A DNA stretch of 14,487 bases from Nitrospira sp. UBA6909 (lineage in GTDB: Bacteria > Nitrospirota > Nitrospiria > Nitrospirales > Nitrospiraceae). The DNA is taken from the NCBI GenBank assembly GCA_002451055.1, contig DKBD01000044.1, positions 15,489 to 29,975 on the forward strand. Direction: 5' to 3'. The notes beneath the pieces were generated by a model. That model made no database searches and was not told the DNA's origin. It worked only from the letters and a program-made list of their open reading frames with translations. Positions 1 to 7,859 of this stretch are shown here, in pieces (position 1 is the first letter of the stretch; each line of letters starts with the position of its first letter). The translations under genes were made by a program, and so were the position numbers.

Positions 1-448
1 CGAGCTGTTGACCGGACGACACAAGGGTTTCCGCCAAACCGGAGCAAACGGGTTCGCCGAAGGCGACATGCGCCACCATTCCACCTTCGAAGAATGTGGA
101 GGCACGCCGTTTCGTGAGGTCGATAAACTGATCGGGAATCACCACGTCCCCCGGTTTGACCGACTCTTTCATACTACCCACTGCGCTCACTGAAATCACG
201 CGGGACACGCCCAGCGACTTGAGTGCATAGATATTGGCTCGATAGTTGATCTCTCCGGGGTTCAAGCGATGGCCACGCCCATGCCGTGAGAGGAAGGCCA
301 CCCGCACACCCTCGATCTCGCCGACGACGATCGCATCGGAGGGGACTCCAAACGGCGTGCGGATCCGATATTCCCGAACCGATTCGAGCCCCTCAATACC
401 ATAGAGCCCGCTTCCACCGATCACCCCCACCGAAGCCTGTCTGCGCAT
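1..448 (-). CDS. mtnP: S-methyl-5'-thioadenosine phosphorylase (partial, 3' end off the window)
   Basis: The enzyme cleaves methylthioadenosine with phosphate to adenine and 5-methylthioribose-1-phosphate, in cytosolic purine and methionine salvage. The visible N-terminal 149 residues carry the phosphate-binding [10 protein letters not shown] near residues 9-18, then [22 protein letters not shown] and the SVSAVGS and STFFEGG segments. These are hallmarks of the MTAP branch of the purine nucleoside phosphorylase family; the C-terminal half lies outside the window. I chose the ATG at 446-448 because AAGGGGAG sits just upstream, although the spacing is only about 4 bases. An in-frame ATG at 461-463 overlaps the miaA stop as ATGA and would add five residues, so translational coupling to miaA is a real alternative. 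Either way it is the last visible gene of the minus-strand run. A related nucleoside phosphorylase specificity (for example methylthioinosine) cannot be excluded from this half. Confidence 0.93.
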   Translation of the reverse strand, partial: MRRQASVGVIGGSGLYGIEGLESVREYRIRTPFGVPSDAIVVGEIEGVRVAFLSRHGRGHRLNPGEINYRANIYALKSLGVSRVISVSAVGSMKESVKPGDVVIPDQFIDLTKRRASTFFEGGMVAHVAFGEPVCSGLAETLVSSGQQL

Positions 449-459
449 ACGTCTCCCCT

Positions 460-1485
460 TCATGCCGGCCCTGCGCCAAGAGCAGCGGGCTGCATCGCTC
501 CTGACTCCAGTGAGCGAAGGAACTGCTCGATGAGTGAAACAATTTTTCGAACCGTGTGCTCGCACGGCTCACCCTTTTCGATCGCCACCCATCGGACATC
601 CGGTTCCTTTCGAAACCATGTCATCTGCCGTTTGGCAAACCGCCTGGTGTCACGCTTGAACAACCGGATCATCTCCGGCTCATCGCATTCGCCCGACAAG
701 AACGCCGCCAGGTGACGATACCCCAATCCTTTCATCGCGCCCAACTCCCGTCCATACCCTTGATCGAGCAACGACCGGGTCTCTTGTACCATTCCGTGAG
801 CCAACTGCCAATCGATTCGTTCCTCAATTCGGCTGTACAGTTCCTCTTTGGGCCGCTGCAATCCGATCAGGAGAACGGAAAACTGATCTTCTTGAAACCC
901 ATGGCGATGATGCAGCGCCGACATCGGCTGTCCCGACAACCGATGCACCTCCAAGGCCCTGACGACCTTGGCTTCATCGTTGGGATGCAGCCGCGCAGCC
1001 GCCGCGGGGTCGACTGCCGCCAACTCGGCATAGAGACGGTCACGCCCCCGCTCTTTGCTCATGTGTAACAGCTCGGCCCTCAGGCGAGGATCGGCCTCTG
1101 GAGCCGGACACAATCCCCGCACCAACGTTCGGATGTACAGCCCTGTTCCACCGACCACGAAGGGCAGCTGTCTCGCCTCATACAACCGGTCAATCTCTGC
1201 AAGCGCCGCCCGCCGGTACCATCCGGCATTAAATGCCTCGTCAGGGTCTGCCATATCGATGAGCCGGTGCGCCACGCCTTGGCGCTCGTCGGCAGTGGGT
1301 TTATCCGTACCGATGTCCATCCCACGGTAGACTTGTCGCGAGTCCGCAGTCAAAATCTCGGTCTCGAAGCGTTTGGCCACCTGCACGGCGATGCGGCTCT
1401 TCCCCACTGCCGTCTGGCCGAGCAACACCACCAATGGACGGCGCTGACACAACTTTTCAGACAACCTGGACATATCCCGAAGCAA
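460..1485 (-). CDS. miaA: tRNA dimethylallyltransferase (tRNA A37 isopentenyltransferase)
   Basis: MiaA transfers the dimethylallyl group from DMAPP to N6 of A37 in tRNAs reading UNN codons. The 341-aa protein shows the P-loop GQTAVGKS (residues 23-30; the family usually has P at the second position), [13 protein letters not shown] with the catalytic-region Asp48, and GGTGLYI (112-118). The C-terminal part has a KGLGYRHL segment and a [13 protein letters not shown] stretch typical of the tRNA-binding region. Length is normal to slightly long. The longest start is TTG at 1483-1485 with only a weak GGCGGG upstream; an in-frame ATG at 1471-1473 (residue 5) is about equally plausible and keeps all motifs. 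It lies 96 bp after mutL and overlaps or abuts mtnP, implying cotranscription. MutL-MiaA adjacency is also known from enterobacteria. Confidence 0.95.
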   Translation of the reverse strand: MLRDMSRLSEKLCQRRPLVVLLGQTAVGKSRIAVQVAKRFETEILTADSRQVYRGMDIGTDKPTADERQGVAHRLIDMADPDEAFNAGWYRRAALAEIDRLYEARQLPFVVGGTGLYIRTLVRGLCPAPEADPRLRAELLHMSKERGRDRLYAELAAVDPAAAARLHPNDEAKVVRALEVHRLSGQPMSALHHRHGFQEDQFSVLLIGLQRPKEELYSRIEERIDWQLAHGMVQETRSLLDQGYGRELGAMKGLGYRHLAAFLSGECDEPEMIRLFKRDTRRFAKRQMTWFRKEPDVRWVAIEKGEPCEHTVRKIVSLIEQFLRSLESGAMQPAALGAGPA

Positions 1486-1581
1486 CTGCCCGCCGTTTGC
1501 TCAGACACATAGGCTAGGGTTGAGATCAAGGTGAAGGGACTTTCGATTTGTGTCGCTACACCTCAACTTGATCGCACGCTC
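1486..1581 (-). other. mutL-miaA intergenic region with interleaved inverted repeats
   Basis: This noncoding gap carries two pairs of complementary arms in crossed order. On the plus strand GTTGAG (1519-1524) and GATCAAG (1524-1530) face CTCAAC (1562-1567) and CTTGATC (1567-1573). Each pair is perfectly complementary, but because the order is A-B-A'-B' both can form only as a pseudoknot; otherwise they are alternative stems. A small stem GTGT/ACAC lies between them. There is no T-run typical of an intrinsic terminator. The biological role is unknown. Confidence 0.4.
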
Positions 1582-3402
1582 CTACCAGCCGGCCCGCCCA
1601 AACATCTTCTCCAAGTCATCCGTACCAAGCCGAAACACAGTTCGCCGTCCATGAGGGCAGGTCGTCATTTCCCCTTCGGCTCTCCAGTCCTCGATCAGCG
1701 CTTTGATTTCTGGCAACTCCAGCGGACGACCGGCCCTGACTGCCCCGTGGCAGGCCAGCGACGCCAAGACCGGACGGACCTTCGTTTCCACGGTGGATGC
1801 GTGATTCCATTGACTCAGATCATCGAGCACGTCTTGTAAAAACGGCTCCGGATCAATTTTGCCAAGACCCGTGGGCACTGCTCGGATCAAGACCGCCGAC
1901 GACCCGAACGGTTCAAGTTCCAACCCCAGTTTCTCAAGGTCGCCTTGATGGCGACGGACAAGAGCAGCATGGGGAGCCGACAATCCAATCGCTTGAGGAA
2001 GAAGCAGCGGCTGGGACTGGATCCCCCGGGCAGTCCAGGCACGATACAACCGTTCGAAAAGAACCCGTTCATGCGCGGTATGCTGATCGACCACCGCTAA
2101 ATCGCCCCCGATCTGTACAACCAGAAACGTCCGATTGAGCTGTCCCAATGCGACCACTTCGCCTAACGGAACTCGGGCGTAGGGCTCCGCCGTTTCACTC
2201 ACAAAAGCCAACTGCGCTCCAAATCCAGACGGCACAGCTGTCGGAGAATCCCGTCGCCCCGAGGATGGCGCCTCCTCGGCGCCTGTCCCCTGTAGCTGGG
2301 CCTGCTCGGAGGAGACATCCGCAGCCTGGCCCCACAAGCGTTTGCTCGCCGGCCGTTCGCGTTGTTCCGACGATCCGGGCATGATCGAGTGCCCTTGCGC
2401 CGCTCCAATCGCTTGGCGGACCGCCCTCCGCACCAACTGGTGAATCATGTCAGGATCCGCGAACCGAACATCCCGCTTGGCAGGATGGATGTTCACATCG
2501 ACACGATCGGGATCGACATCCAGGAACAACACGAAGAGCGGGTGGAGCCCTTTGGGAAGAGATGCTCCGTACCCCTCGGCCACCGCATGAAACACAGCGG
2601 CATTTCGAACCGGACGCCGGTTGAGAAACAGTTCCTGGGGAATCCGCGACGACGTCGCATGTACCGGATCGACGATGTAGCCGCCGACTCTGGCCGTCGG
2701 AAGAGACCCCTGAACTGGACGGCATCGACCGAGAAACAACGGCCGACACACCTGGCTGACACGGTCCTTCTCCGACAGCGCGGCGGGATAGTTCACAATC
2801 TCTGTTCCGTTATGGATCAATCGAAAATGCACGGACGGCCAGGCCAGCGCCGCCTGTTGAATCACGCGGCTGATATGGGATAATTCCGTAGGCACGGACT
2901 TGAGAAACTTCTTGCGGGCGGGCTGGTTGTAAAACAACTCCCCCACCTCGATACTGGTCCCGGCCACCGGAGGGGCCTCGACGATCTTCCCGACCCTTCC
3001 CTCCTTTACCTGGAACTCAATGCCCACTTCGGCGGAACGTATGGCCGTGGAGACGCGGACATGGGATACGGAGGCGATGCTAGGCAATGCCTCGCCTCGA
3101 AACCCCATGGTATGGATGGACCACAGATCCTCATCGGACTGGAGTTTGCTCGTCGCGTGCCGCTCGAACGCCAGCGGCGCGTCTTCCCGGCTCATTCCTT
3201 CGCCGTCGTCCGTAATACGGATCAGCGTCAAACCGCCATCCTTGACCTCAATGGTGAGGGAACGGCTGCCCGCATCCAGGCTGTTTTCAACGAGCTCCTT
3301 CACCACGGCGGCCGGACGCTCAACCACTTCGCCGGCTGCAATGCGGCTGACAACGTCCCCCGACAAGATACGAATCTTCCCTCTGCCGCCGATCGTCAGC
3401 AC
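1582..3402 (-). CDS. mutL: DNA mismatch repair protein MutL, endonuclease type
   Basis: MutL is the mismatch-repair ATPase that couples MutS recognition to strand incision. The N-terminal GHKL ATPase is complete: ELVEN (catalytic Glu36, Asn40), DDGEGM (65-70) and GFRGEAL (100-106). A poorly conserved linker spans about 335-400. The C-terminal domain has the metal-binding endonuclease signature DQHTAHERVLFE (439-450; consensus DQHA-x2-E-x4-E with Ala replaced by Thr), ACHGAVRAG (550-558), CPHGR (582-586) and a terminal FGR (601-603). QPLLLP (464-469) fits a sliding-clamp-binding motif. It should therefore nick DNA itself, as Bacillus MutL and eukaryotic PMS2 do, rather than rely on MutH as in E. 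coli. The start is GTG at 3400-3402, with GAGGAG 9 bases upstream. It lies 63 bp downstream of the cpoB-like gene. Family length is normal (606 aa). Confidence 0.96.
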   Translation of the reverse strand: MLTIGGRGKIRILSGDVVSRIAAGEVVERPAAVVKELVENSLDAGSRSLTIEVKDGGLTLIRITDDGEGMSREDAPLAFERHATSKLQSDEDLWSIHTMGFRGEALPSIASVSHVRVSTAIRSAEVGIEFQVKEGRVGKIVEAPPVAGTSIEVGELFYNQPARKKFLKSVPTELSHISRVIQQAALAWPSVHFRLIHNGTEIVNYPAALSEKDRVSQVCRPLFLGRCRPVQGSLPTARVGGYIVDPVHATSSRIPQELFLNRRPVRNAAVFHAVAEGYGASLPKGLHPLFVLFLDVDPDRVDVNIHPAKRDVRFADPDMIHQLVRRAVRQAIGAAQGHSIMPGSSEQRERPASKRLWGQAADVSSEQAQLQGTGAEEAPSSGRRDSPTAVPSGFGAQLAFVSETAEPYARVPLGEVVALGQLNRTFLVVQIGGDLAVVDQHTAHERVLFERLYRAWTARGIQSQPLLLPQAIGLSAPHAALVRRHQGDLEKLGLELEPFGSSAVLIRAVPTGLGKIDPEPFLQDVLDDLSQWNHASTVETKVRPVLASLACHGAVRAGRPLELPEIKALIEDWRAEGEMTTCPHGRRTVFRLGTDDLEKMFGRAGW

Positions 3403-3465
3403 GGCACTAGACTCCTCACAAGCGATGACGGAGAAAAGAGGTGGGGCGACCGGCCGAGGCGGAGG

Positions 3466-4218
3466 TCATCTGATTTCAGCCAACTTGTTCTTCGCCAGCC
3501 TGGATTCGTCCGAGGCGGGAAACTCTTCGACCACACGTTTCAGATTCTTCCTCGATTTAGTCAGATCGCCCATTTCCGCCGTGGCCAATCCAAGCTTATA
3601 CAGTGCGGCTGGAGTCTTCTCATTGCCGGGATATTCCGCCACGAGAAACTCGAAGGTCTGAGTGGCGCGCCCATAATCCTTCAGGTTGTAATACGACTCG
3701 CCCAACCAATACTGTGCGTTCGGAGCCAGCGACGATCCTGGAAAATCTTTGGCAAAGCGCTGAAATCCGGCCGCCGCAAGTTCATACTTGGCGTTCAGAT
3801 AATCGTTATAGGCCAAATTGAAGGCAGCTGTCGGTGTAATCCCTTGTACAGCCGCCGATGCCGTTGCTGACTCCACCAATTGCGTCTGCCGGGCGAGCTT
3901 CGGGGGGCGCGGATCGGAAATCGCGTGATCGGTCTTTGCCACCGTCTGACTCACCGACTCTTCTAGTTTTGCCAGCCGGCCCTCAATCTTTTGGAGGCGG
4001 GAGGCCACTTCGTCGAATCGCTGCTTGCCAGAGTCCGTGTCTTTGACCGGTTCCACCGATTGCAATCGACGCAACTCCCCGTCCACCCGCTGACGATCTT
4101 GCTCATGTGATCGGGAGATCTTGGAGAGTTGTTCGCGCACCTCAAGGAAATCTGCGTGTGTGGCGCAACCGCCGAGCATCAGCGTCGAAACAGACGCAAG
4201 CAGTATCATTACAATCAT
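3466..4218 (-). CDS. cpoB: CpoB/YbgF-type TPR lipoprotein (short paralog)
   Basis: This 250-aa protein is predicted to be exported and to act in the periplasm with the Tol-Pal machine; in E. coli CpoB coordinates Tol with peptidoglycan synthesis by PBP1B. It begins with a hydrophobic signal ending in LMLGGC, so Cys18 is the likely lipidation site. A charged, heptad-like stretch (about 22-105) suggests a coiled coil. Three TPR-like units fill the C-terminal half, with the landmarks YLNAKYELAAAGF, YWLGESYYNLKDYGRA and YKLGLATAEMGD. The ATG at 4216-4218 has AGGAGG 8 bases upstream. It follows a longer paralog by 20 bp and is followed by mutL. E. coli CpoB is not a lipoprotein, so the lipobox is a difference from that reference. 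The family call is firm; the precise partner is inferred. Confidence 0.88.
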   Translation of the reverse strand: MIVMILLASVSTLMLGGCATHADFLEVREQLSKISRSHEQDRQRVDGELRRLQSVEPVKDTDSGKQRFDEVASRLQKIEGRLAKLEESVSQTVAKTDHAISDPRPPKLARQTQLVESATASAAVQGITPTAAFNLAYNDYLNAKYELAAAGFQRFAKDFPGSSLAPNAQYWLGESYYNLKDYGRATQTFEFLVAEYPGNEKTPAALYKLGLATAEMGDLTKSRKNLKRVVEEFPASDESRLAKNKLAEIR

Positions 4219-4238
4219 GCGACGATCCTCCTTGAAAT

Positions 4239-5570
4239 CTATCGAACACTCTTGAGCTGGACAAGCTTATCGGACGCTTTCCCAGCCTCAGGGGTCTTCG
4301 GATACAGCGTCAGCACTTGATTGAATGCAGAGGAGGCCCGCTTCTTATCCTTTAAGGCCATGTAGGCATAGCCCTTCTTTAGAATCGCGGCCGGGACCTT
4401 GTCACTGCGGGGATAGTTAAGCTCCACTTGGTCGTACGCATCGATCGCTTTCTGATATTCCCTTTGGCCGTAGTACGACTCGCCCTGCCAATACCGGGCA
4501 TTGGGTGCCAGGTCCGAATTGGGATACTCCAGGAGAAACGCCGTGAATCCAAGTCGGGCACCTTCAAAGTCACCGTTGCGGAACTGGGCAAGCACACGCT
4601 CATACTGCACCCGATCAGGAGGCGCGGCGTTTCCGTACGCCGGTTCGGCCATCGGTGATTCTTTCGGTGGAGTAATCGTCACTGATGCAGGCGTTACCTC
4701 CGACCCATCGCCAGCGGCCGATGCCGTACCGGCTTCAGGCTTCGGGCGCTCTGAACGTGCGGGTTCAGAATCGGGCGGCGGTGCGTCATCGGATCGTTGC
4801 ACGTCTTTTTTCGCCTGCTGACGGAAATCGGATTTCTGATTCACCATCTCCACCGTCTGTTCCACCGCCTTCGCAAGAATCTCAATTCGACGATCTTGCT
4901 CGTTGAGCCGCGCGGTGATTTGCTGCCCAACAAAATCGAGCCTCTTGCCCGAGGCCTGCTCCTCTTGCTCCATCCGATCGTTGAGCTCCTTCAGTGCGTC
5001 CCGAAACCCTGTCAGCGCCTGGCTGAATTGCGTGAATTTGTCCGACACTTGACTGAGCCGCTGATCATTGCTCGCCGTTCCCTTTTGCTGCTCCTCCAGC
5101 CTGGTGTCAACTCGCTTGGCCAAGGTGTCGTTTGTCCGATGGATAGCGTCGACGATATCTTTCCTTAACTGAGCCGTGGCGCTTTCCATCGCCCGTGAGA
5201 GTTCTTCAACCCTGGTCGCGACCTTCGCATCTTGAGTGTCGAGGCTTTTCTGAACCCAAGCATGCCGCGTCGTATTATCGGCATCCAGCTTCTTGACGTG
5301 CTCTTCCAACAGCGCCAGTCTATGCTTAATATCCTCCTGTTTGACCTGAACATCCTTTGCCTGGTACAGAGCCTTCTCCAATTCGCCGCGGAGACGAGGA
5401 AAGTCCTGATCTCGCAGCGTGGAAATCTCCATGTTTTGCCGGGCGCGAGCCTGCAAGAGCTGGTCATCCTGATGCTTCATGCGCTGCTGCAGAACCTTCT
5501 CGGTTTGCCTGAGATCCTCTTGGGCAGCGCAACCGAGCAGCAGCGCGAACAAGACAATGATGCTGATCAC
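4239..5570 (-). CDS. CpoB/YbgF-like lipoprotein with very long coiled coil and C-terminal TPRs (long paralog)
   Basis: With the start chosen here the protein has 443 aa. It opens with a short hydrophobic signal ending in LLLGC, giving a candidate lipidated Cys14. Residues about 18-260 are rich in E, K, Q, R and L with heptad spacing, consistent with a long coiled coil. A Pro/Glu/Ser-rich linker follows, and the last ~120 residues hold three TPR-like units (QFRNGDFEGARLGF, YWQGESYYGQREYQKA, KKGYAYMALKDKKRA) very like those of the downstream paralog. The GTG at 5568-5570 is preferred because AGGAGG lies 9 bases upstream, mirroring the paralog's arrangement, and it puts the signal at the N-terminus. 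The frame stays open upstream to 5759, into pal. An ATG at 5622-5624 would add an Arg-rich n-region but lacks a good ribosome site. Probably an accessory Tol-Pal/cell-wall protein, by position and homology. Confidence 0.82.
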   Translation of the reverse strand: MISIIVLFALLLGCAAQEDLRQTEKVLQQRMKHQDDQLLQARARQNMEISTLRDQDFPRLRGELEKALYQAKDVQVKQEDIKHRLALLEEHVKKLDADNTTRHAWVQKSLDTQDAKVATRVEELSRAMESATAQLRKDIVDAIHRTNDTLAKRVDTRLEEQQKGTASNDQRLSQVSDKFTQFSQALTGFRDALKELNDRMEQEEQASGKRLDFVGQQITARLNEQDRRIEILAKAVEQTVEMVNQKSDFRQQAKKDVQRSDDAPPPDSEPARSERPKPEAGTASAAGDGSEVTPASVTITPPKESPMAEPAYGNAAPPDRVQYERVLAQFRNGDFEGARLGFTAFLLEYPNSDLAPNARYWQGESYYGQREYQKAIDAYDQVELNYPRSDKVPAAILKKGYAYMALKDKKRASSAFNQVLTLYPKTPEAGKASDKLVQLKSVR

Positions 5571-5707
5571 GGCATCAGTCCTCCTTCTACTACGCCGATG
5601 AATTTCCGCCTCCCTAGCCCTCATAGGAATCTTATCGCGAGGGCGCACTGCGCACCGCTGTCCTTGCGCAGTTGACGCGTCATGCCTGTCACTGCATCGC
5701 CCTCGCT
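5571..5707 (-). other. pal-cpoB2 intergenic region with nested inverted repeats
   Basis: In this 137-bp gap an outer perfect 9-bp inverted repeat (GCGAGGGCG 5637-5645 and CGCCCTCGC 5698-5706) begins right after the pal stop codon. It encloses a perfect 8-bp hairpin (ACTGCGCA 5647-5654 and TGCGCAGT 5665-5672, 10-base loop) and a 10-bp palindrome TGACGCGTCA (5673-5682). A competing 5-bp pairing exists between 5668-5672 and 5691-5695. No T-run follows, so an intrinsic terminator is unlikely. A folded mRNA segment for processing, stability or attenuation, or a REP-like element, would fit. The AGGAGG at 5580-5585 serves the downstream gene. Confidence 0.55.
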
Positions 5708-6400
5708 TTACTTGTCTATATGAACGACCACGTGCGCACGACGGTTCTGTGAATAACAAGATTCGTCATGTTCGTTGCAAAACGGCCGCTCTTTGCCGTA
5801 CGACACAATCGACAACTGGTTGGAAGTCACTCCGAGTTCGACAAGATAGTTCCTGGCGGCCTTCGCACGCTTCTCGCCTAACACCAGATTGTACGCCGAG
5901 GTGCCCCGTTCATCACAGTGCCCCTCAATTTTCAATTGGGCCCCAGGATTCGACTTGATCCATTCCGCATTGCGCAACAACGCCTGGCGACCTTCCCCGG
6001 AAATCATAAAGCTGTCAAAAGCGAAAAAGACATCCCGCAATCCTGCCGCCGCAGCAGCTGCTTGTTCGGCGCGGATCTCACCCATCTGACGAGCGGCACT
6101 GTTGGGATCAGACTTGGCCATTAATGAATTGCCGCCGAGCCGTTCCTCCGCTGGATTCTTATCCAGCCCCCGCAACCCTCTCGAAGAGTCCTCCCCTGAA
6201 AAGGACGTATCGGGGAGATCCTGACCAAGTCCGACCTTGTCATCCTGTTGGGCAGACTGAGCAGACTTGGCAGACTTGGCAGACTTGCCAGCTCGGGTGT
6301 CTCCACCGGATTGCAGCCCTTTCGAGGCGCACCCTGACATGCCAAGCATGATCGCTCCAACGACCAATGGCAAACAAATTATCGATTGCAACCGTGTCAT
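5708..6400 (-). CDS. pal: Peptidoglycan-associated outer-membrane lipoprotein Pal
   Basis: Pal anchors the outer membrane to peptidoglycan and is the outer-membrane end of the Tol system. The 230-aa protein has a signal with lipobox MSGC (Cys24), a low-complexity linker including a KSA-type repeat (about 39-48) and a C-terminal OmpA-like domain (about 118-230). That domain shows DVFFAFDS, EGHCDERGTSAYN, EKRAKAARNYL, VSYGKERP and NRRAHVVV, the diaminopimelate-binding OmpA fold signature. The linker between Cys24 and the domain is long, near 90 residues, longer than in E. coli Pal. AGGAGGG lies about 10 bases before the ATG. It sits between tolB, 102 bp upstream, and the cpoB-like genes, as in classical tol-pal order. 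Confidence 0.96.
   Translation of the reverse strand: MTRLQSIICLPLVVGAIMLGMSGCASKGLQSGGDTRAGKSAKSAKSAQSAQQDDKVGLGQDLPDTSFSGEDSSRGLRGLDKNPAEERLGGNSLMAKSDPNSAARQMGEIRAEQAAAAAAGLRDVFFAFDSFMISGEGRQALLRNAEWIKSNPGAQLKIEGHCDERGTSAYNLVLGEKRAKAARNYLVELGVTSNQLSIVSYGKERPFCNEHDESCYSQNRRAHVVVHIDK
6252..6287 (-). repeat. Four 9-bp tandem repeats inside pal
   Basis: On the plus strand the unit GCAGACTTG occurs at 6261-6269, 6270-6278 and 6279-6287, with a near copy GCAGACTGA at 6252-6260. Translated on the minus strand it gives a KSA/QSA triplet run in the linker of Pal. Being a multiple of three, gain or loss of units keeps the frame, so linker length could vary between strains. Confidence 0.85.
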
Positions 6401-6502
6401 ATGCTCAGATCCCTCCTATCGGTACGTAGAACTCCGTGTATAACTGTCTCCTATGGCATACAGAGTGGGGGACCATCGTTGAAGGATACCCCGAGCTCAG
6501 CA

Positions 6503-7843
6503 TTACGACGCCGGCGACCAAGTCGGCGCGCTGTTGTGCGTTCCGGAAAACGTGATGCGCTCGAGATCTTTGCCGTCAGCATTGATCATGTAGATATGAC
6601 TCTTCCCTCCAGCCGTAGAACTAAAGACGAGATGTCGACCATCCGGGGACCATGAAGGAGAGTCATCAACCCCTTGCCCTGTCGTCAATTGCACTCGCTT
6701 CTGACCGTCCGGAGTGATCAAACAGAGCTTATACTCCTTCTTGGGCGTCCGGCATACATACGCGATCCAATTTCCTCGAGGCGACCATACCGGCGCCGCA
6801 TTATAATCCCCTTCAAACGTCAGCCGGCGCACGTTGGTGCCGTCCCTGCTCATAAGAAAGATCTGCGGCCCTCCGCTTCTGTCAGAGGCGAATGCAAGTT
6901 CACGGCCAGACGGAGACCATGAAGGGGAAAGATCTCCACCGGCATGTCCGGTCAGCCGCTGAAGAGCCTTTGTACGCGTGTCCATCCGGTAGATCTCGGA
7001 ATTCCCCTCGTAGCTTGACGCAAACGCCAAATAATTTCCATCAGGAGAGAGGGCCGGAGTGATATTCAACCCGCCTAACGCCACAAGCGTCCAACGCTTC
7101 CCCGTCGCCACCTCGATCATATCGATATTTTGCATGCTCCGCTTGCGATAGGCCGTGAACACAAGGAAGCGACGGTCCGGCGACCAGCGAGGCATCAAAT
7201 TCAAAAAGCCATCCGCCGTCACCTGGCGCGCATCATGCCCATCATAATCCATCACGAATATCTCACGGGCAGTCCCCTGCTCCGAGACGTAGGCGATCTT
7301 CGTCCGAGCGATGCCCGGTTCTCCCGTATACCGAAACACCAGCTCATCCGCAAACCGATGCGCCATCAGCCGCATGACGGAGGTGGAACCCACATATCGT
7401 TTACCGCCGACCATCTCGTCGCTGCCTGCGTCGTAGACATACCCGTCCATGTTGACGTCGGCGTCTTTGCCTTCGCTCTTCATCCCGGCCTTGCCCCACA
7501 CGATGACGGACACTCCCTGCTCGGCGGCTTGCTTAAACGCAGGATCCGGTGTGGTCCCCAACGTGCCAACATTCACCCCGATGCTCTGCAAGTCCACAAG
7601 GGAAAAGACCAACGAACGGCGCACATCGGCCTTGAGCACTTCCTCAATACGCGTCCCCAGCTTGAGCCGCCCTTCCGGCGACTCCGCTCCTCCGACGTTG
7701 TTGATGCCGGCAATCGCCAGCGGAATCTTCTGAAAGTCGGACCTGGTCGCCTCCAAATATACGTCTGTCGCCCCGGACTCGATGATCCAAGCCAAACCGA
7801 CCGACAAGCACAAACTGATGATGACGACAGTTCTAAAAGGCAT
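6503..7843 (-). CDS. tolB: Tol-Pal system periplasmic protein TolB
   Basis: TolB is the periplasmic beta-propeller that switches between Pal and TolA during outer-membrane constriction. The 446-aa protein has a signal peptide (hydrophobic about 5-20, cleavage probably near 25). Residues 27-165 form the N-terminal TolB domain, which includes a VIVWGKAG strand. A six-bladed WD-like propeller covers about 180-446. Its repeating blade motif appears at RWSPDRRFLVFT (219-230), ALSPDGNYLAFAS, SWSPSGRELAFASDRSG, VWSPRGNWIAYV, SWSPDGRHLVFSS and a final TWSP at the C-terminus. Length matches the family. The ATG has AAGG 6 bases upstream and lies 16 bp after tolA. The 102-bp gap to pal contains only a weak GGGG/CCCC stem and the pal ribosome site. 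Confidence 0.96.
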   Translation of the reverse strand: MPFRTVVIISLCLSVGLAWIIESGATDVYLEATRSDFQKIPLAIAGINNVGGAESPEGRLKLGTRIEEVLKADVRRSLVFSLVDLQSIGVNVGTLGTTPDPAFKQAAEQGVSVIVWGKAGMKSEGKDADVNMDGYVYDAGSDEMVGGKRYVGSTSVMRLMAHRFADELVFRYTGEPGIARTKIAYVSEQGTAREIFVMDYDGHDARQVTADGFLNLMPRWSPDRRFLVFTAYRKRSMQNIDMIEVATGKRWTLVALGGLNITPALSPDGNYLAFASSYEGNSEIYRMDTRTKALQRLTGHAGGDLSPSWSPSGRELAFASDRSGGPQIFLMSRDGTNVRRLTFEGDYNAAPVWSPRGNWIAYVCRTPKKEYKLCLITPDGQKRVQLTTGQGVDDSPSWSPDGRHLVFSSTAGGKSHIYMINADGKDLERITFSGTHNSAPTWSPAS

Positions 7844-7859
7844 CGTTAACCTTTATCCC

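Noticed and set aside
3061..3870. A 269-aa plus-strand frame opposite mutL and the short cpoB gene
   Set aside because: The opposite strand carries two well-supported proteins with clear motifs; this frame shows none.
5571..5759. Upstream extension of the long CpoB-like frame into pal
   Set aside because: It would overlap the pal coding end, gives an Arg/Cys-rich non-protein-like stretch, bury the lipoprotein signal, and ignores the strong AGGAGG before the GTG at 5570.
6460..6500. GGGG/CCCC stem in the tolB-pal gap
   Set aside because: Only four contiguous GC pairs plus an internal loop, no T-run; not distinguishable from chance.
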